Assembly (NCBI RefSeq): GCF_947496385.1
Contig: NZ_CANMCP010000001.1
Span: forward strand, 1 to 64,000
Reading direction: 5' to 3'
Origin: an uncultured Croceicoccus sp.
GTDB taxonomy: Bacteria > Pseudomonadota > Alphaproteobacteria > Sphingomonadales > Sphingomonadaceae
DNA length: 64,000 nt
In this document: positions 62,347 to 64,000 of the stretch, piece after piece
Layout of the letters: every line of letters starts with the position of its first letter
Position numbering within the stretch: position 1 is the stretch's first letter
Program-made: the position numbers and the translations under genes
Notes under the pieces: model-generated
What the model was told of the DNA's origin: nothing
The model's database searches: none
What the model saw: only the letters and a program-made list of their open reading frames with translations

Positions 62347-63053
62347 GATCCGCGATCATCGCCATACAATTCATGACCCGCATACCCATGCCCCGGGTCC
62401 GGATGGAGTCGGGTGATTTCGCCGCGTCGATGCGCTGGTTCCCGCTTGTCGGTATGATCGTCGGGGCGATGGTCTGGGGCGCGGCGGCGGCAGGGGCCAT
62501 GGTGGACCCGATGCTGGGCGGGTTGCTCGCGCTGGTGATGTGGGTGGCGGTCACGGGCGCGCTGCATCTCGACGGGCTGGGCGACATCGCCGATGCGGCG
62601 GGTGGTGCGCATCGCGATCCGGCCCGCCTCGACGCCGTTCTTGCGGACCCGCATGCCGGGACTTTCGCGGTGACCGTCATCGCGCTTCAGCTGCTGGCCA
62701 AATTCGCGCTGCTCGTCCTGCTCCTGGAACGGGGGGCGGGCTGGCCGCTGCTCGCCGTGGCGGCGCTTGCGCGGCTGGGCACGTTGATGTGGAACCGGTT
62801 CCTCCCGCAGCGGGGGGCAGGGCTGGGGAGCCAGTTCGCCGCGGTTCGCCATGGGCCGGCGATGGTGGTGTGGAGCGTCGGGGGAATCATCGCTGCGTGG
62901 TTCGCGCCGCCGCTGCTCCTCGCGCCGGTGGTATGGGCGCTGTGGGCTGTGTGGCTGAAACGGCGGATTGGCGGGATTTCCGGTGACGGCCATGGCGCGG
63001 GTATCGAGCTGTGCGAGACGGCTATGTTGCTCGCGCTCGTGGTCGCGGGATGA
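62343..63053 (+). CDS. cobS: CobS, adenosylcobinamide-GDP ribazoletransferase
   Basis: The 236-aa integral membrane protein (about 6-7 hydrophobic segments) has FMTRIPMPR at the N-terminus, ALHLDGLGDIADAAGGAH (conserved DGxxD) and LADPHAGTF, all hallmarks of CobS, which joins alpha-ribazole to cobinamide-GDP. Start GTG 62343 overlaps the phosphatase stop. The terminal step in cobalamin assembly. Confidence 0.95.
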   Translation: MRSAIIAIQFMTRIPMPRVRMESGDFAASMRWFPLVGMIVGAMVWGAAAAGAMVDPMLGGLLALVMWVAVTGALHLDGLGDIADAAGGAHRDPARLDAVLADPHAGTFAVTVIALQLLAKFALLVLLLERGAGWPLLAVAALARLGTLMWNRFLPQRGAGLGSQFAAVRHGPAMVVWSVGGIIAAWFAPPLLLAPVVWALWAVWLKRRIGGISGDGHGAGIELCETAMLLALVVAG

Positions 63054-64000
63054 GCGACGCCTTCGTCTGGCACGGTGGGCGTCTGGACGCGGCGCGCGCG
63101 CATTACGGCGACAGGCGCGAGGGATGGGTCGATCTGTCGACCGGGCTCAACCCCGTGCCGTGGCCGGTCGCGCGCGCGCCGGACTGGGACTGGGCGGCCT
63201 TGCCGTCGGTGGCGGCGCTCGCCGGGCTGGAGCAGGTGGCGGCCCGGTTTTTCGGGCTCGACCCCGCTCATCTCTGCGCCGTTCCGGGCAGCGAGATCGC
63301 CCTGCGGCTGCTCTCCGGAATCGTGCCGGGGCCGGGGCGCCATATCGCGCCCGCCTATCGCAGCCATGGCGCCGTTTTCCCGGCGAGCGACGGCGGCGGC
63401 ACATTGCTGCTCGCCAATCCGAACAATCCCGACGGGCACTGCCGGTCCCGGGCAGAGATGGACGCTCTGCTCCACCAGCAGGAGCAGCAGGGCGAATGGC
63501 TCATCATCGACGAGGCCTTTGCCGATGCGCGGCCGGAACATAGCATGGCCGCCGCGGTGGCGGACGGGCGCCGGTTGATCGTGTTGCGGTCCTTTGGCAA
63601 GTTTTTCGGGCTGGGCGGGGTGCGGCTCGGCTTCGTGCTGGGGCCTGTGGCGGTGATCGCGGCCTATCGGCGGCGGCTGGGCGACTGGCCCGTTCATGCG
63701 GCTGCGCTCGCCATCGGGGCGGCGGCCTATGCCGATGGCGAATGGATCGCATCGGCGCGGGCGGATATTGATGCGCGGGCGGATCGTCTTGCGCGCCTGC
63801 TCCGGGGCCACGGGTTTGCACCGGTCGGCGATTGCCCGCTTTTTACATTGGTCGAGACGGATGCGGCGCCCGAATTGTTCGAGCGGCTTGCCCAAAATGG
63901 CGTGCTGACGCGGCGGTTCGATTATGCGCCGCGCTGGCTCCGCCTCGGCCTGCCGGGTGGGGAGGATCAATGGGAGAGGCTCGACGAGGCGCTGCGCGAT
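63050..64000 (+). CDS. cobD: Threonine-phosphate decarboxylase / PLP aminotransferase of cobalamin synthesis (partial, cut by window end)
   Basis: The 317 visible residues form a class I/II PLP-dependent enzyme: LSTGLNPVPWPV near the N-terminus, LLLANPNNPDGH, LIIDEAF and the PLP-lysine motif SFGKFFGLGGVRLGF. It belongs to the L-threonine-O-3-phosphate decarboxylase group that makes the (R)-1-amino-2-propanol O-phosphate linker. ATG 63050 overlaps cobS (ATGA). The 3' end is beyond the window. In alphaproteobacteria this gene is also called cobC, so symbol usage varies. Confidence 0.9.
   Translation, partial: MSDAFVWHGGRLDAARAHYGDRREGWVDLSTGLNPVPWPVARAPDWDWAALPSVAALAGLEQVAARFFGLDPAHLCAVPGSEIALRLLSGIVPGPGRHIAPAYRSHGAVFPASDGGGTLLLANPNNPDGHCRSRAEMDALLHQQEQQGEWLIIDEAFADARPEHSMAAAVADGRRLIVLRSFGKFFGLGGVRLGFVLGPVAVIAAYRRRLGDWPVHAAALAIGAAAYADGEWIASARADIDARADRLARLLRGHGFAPVGDCPLFTLVETDAAPELFERLAQNGVLTRRFDYAPRWLRLGLPGGEDQWERLDEALRD

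Noticed and set aside
1-64000. CRISPR arrays, tRNA or rRNA genes
   Set aside because: No regularly spaced repeats of the right length and no tRNA cloverleaf or rRNA-like sequence recognised while reading the window.

Overview
The window looks like a GC-rich alphaproteobacterium, most plausibly Sphingomonadales. This is inferred from the style of the proteins and the gene mix (F-type tra genes, CopA/CopB, TonB-free metal clusters, riboswitch-controlled cob genes); no rRNA or taxonomic marker is present. Two different kinds of DNA seem to be joined: an accessory block (1 to about 53.2 kb) and a more chromosome-like, higher-GC block (about 53.8 kb to the end).

Left edge to 6.6 kb (minus strand): a tight operon of eight genes with overlapping stops and starts. 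It encodes preQ0 synthesis enzymes (QueE, QueD, QueC), a DpdA-type tRNA-guanine-transglycosylase homologue, two different DGQHR/DndB-type proteins that bracket dpdA, a DUF6884/YaaA-like protein in the position of DpdC, and one unknown protein. The set predicts replacement of guanine in DNA by a 7-deazaguanine. None of the dpdD-K restriction genes is visible, so as seen here it is a modification-only module. It is the most interesting system in the window.

6.6 to 26.3 kb: an unknown gene and a small membrane protein, then a complete F-type (MPF-F) type IV secretion operon on the minus strand running traA-L-E-K-B-dsbC-V-C-(126 aa)-trbI-S26 peptidase-traW-U-trbC-N-F-H-G. Divergent from traA lie a helix-turn-helix regulator and an AlpA-like regulator. 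No relaxase, coupling protein, replication or integrase gene is in the window, so plasmid versus integrative element cannot be decided.

26.4 to 53.1 kb: stress and metal cargo. It holds a DUF7282-like lipoprotein, a beta-propeller protein and a DUF305 protein; a UDG-like protein; a thiol-disulfide protein; a LysR/TDT-exporter/sulfite dehydrogenase/cytochrome c sulfite module; a copper module (PepSY protein, frameshifted NTF2-like gene, CopB, CopA, CsoR with two operators, DUF2231, DUF411, copper P-type ATPase, K+-channel-like protein, DUF305); a complete IS3-family element (1268 bp, 13-bp terminal repeats, 4-bp target duplication, A6G frameshift site); an arsenic operon (arsR, two unrelated arsC, arsB, UPF0060, arsH); then NUDIX, DksA-like, UspA and SulP genes.

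53.8 kb to end: DUF2231 and sorbosone-dehydrogenase genes, a large two-repeat CHRD/cadherin protein, an NTF2-like protein, a carboxylesterase, and a cobalamin riboswitch followed by cobT-cobC-cobS-cobD, the last gene cut by the window end.
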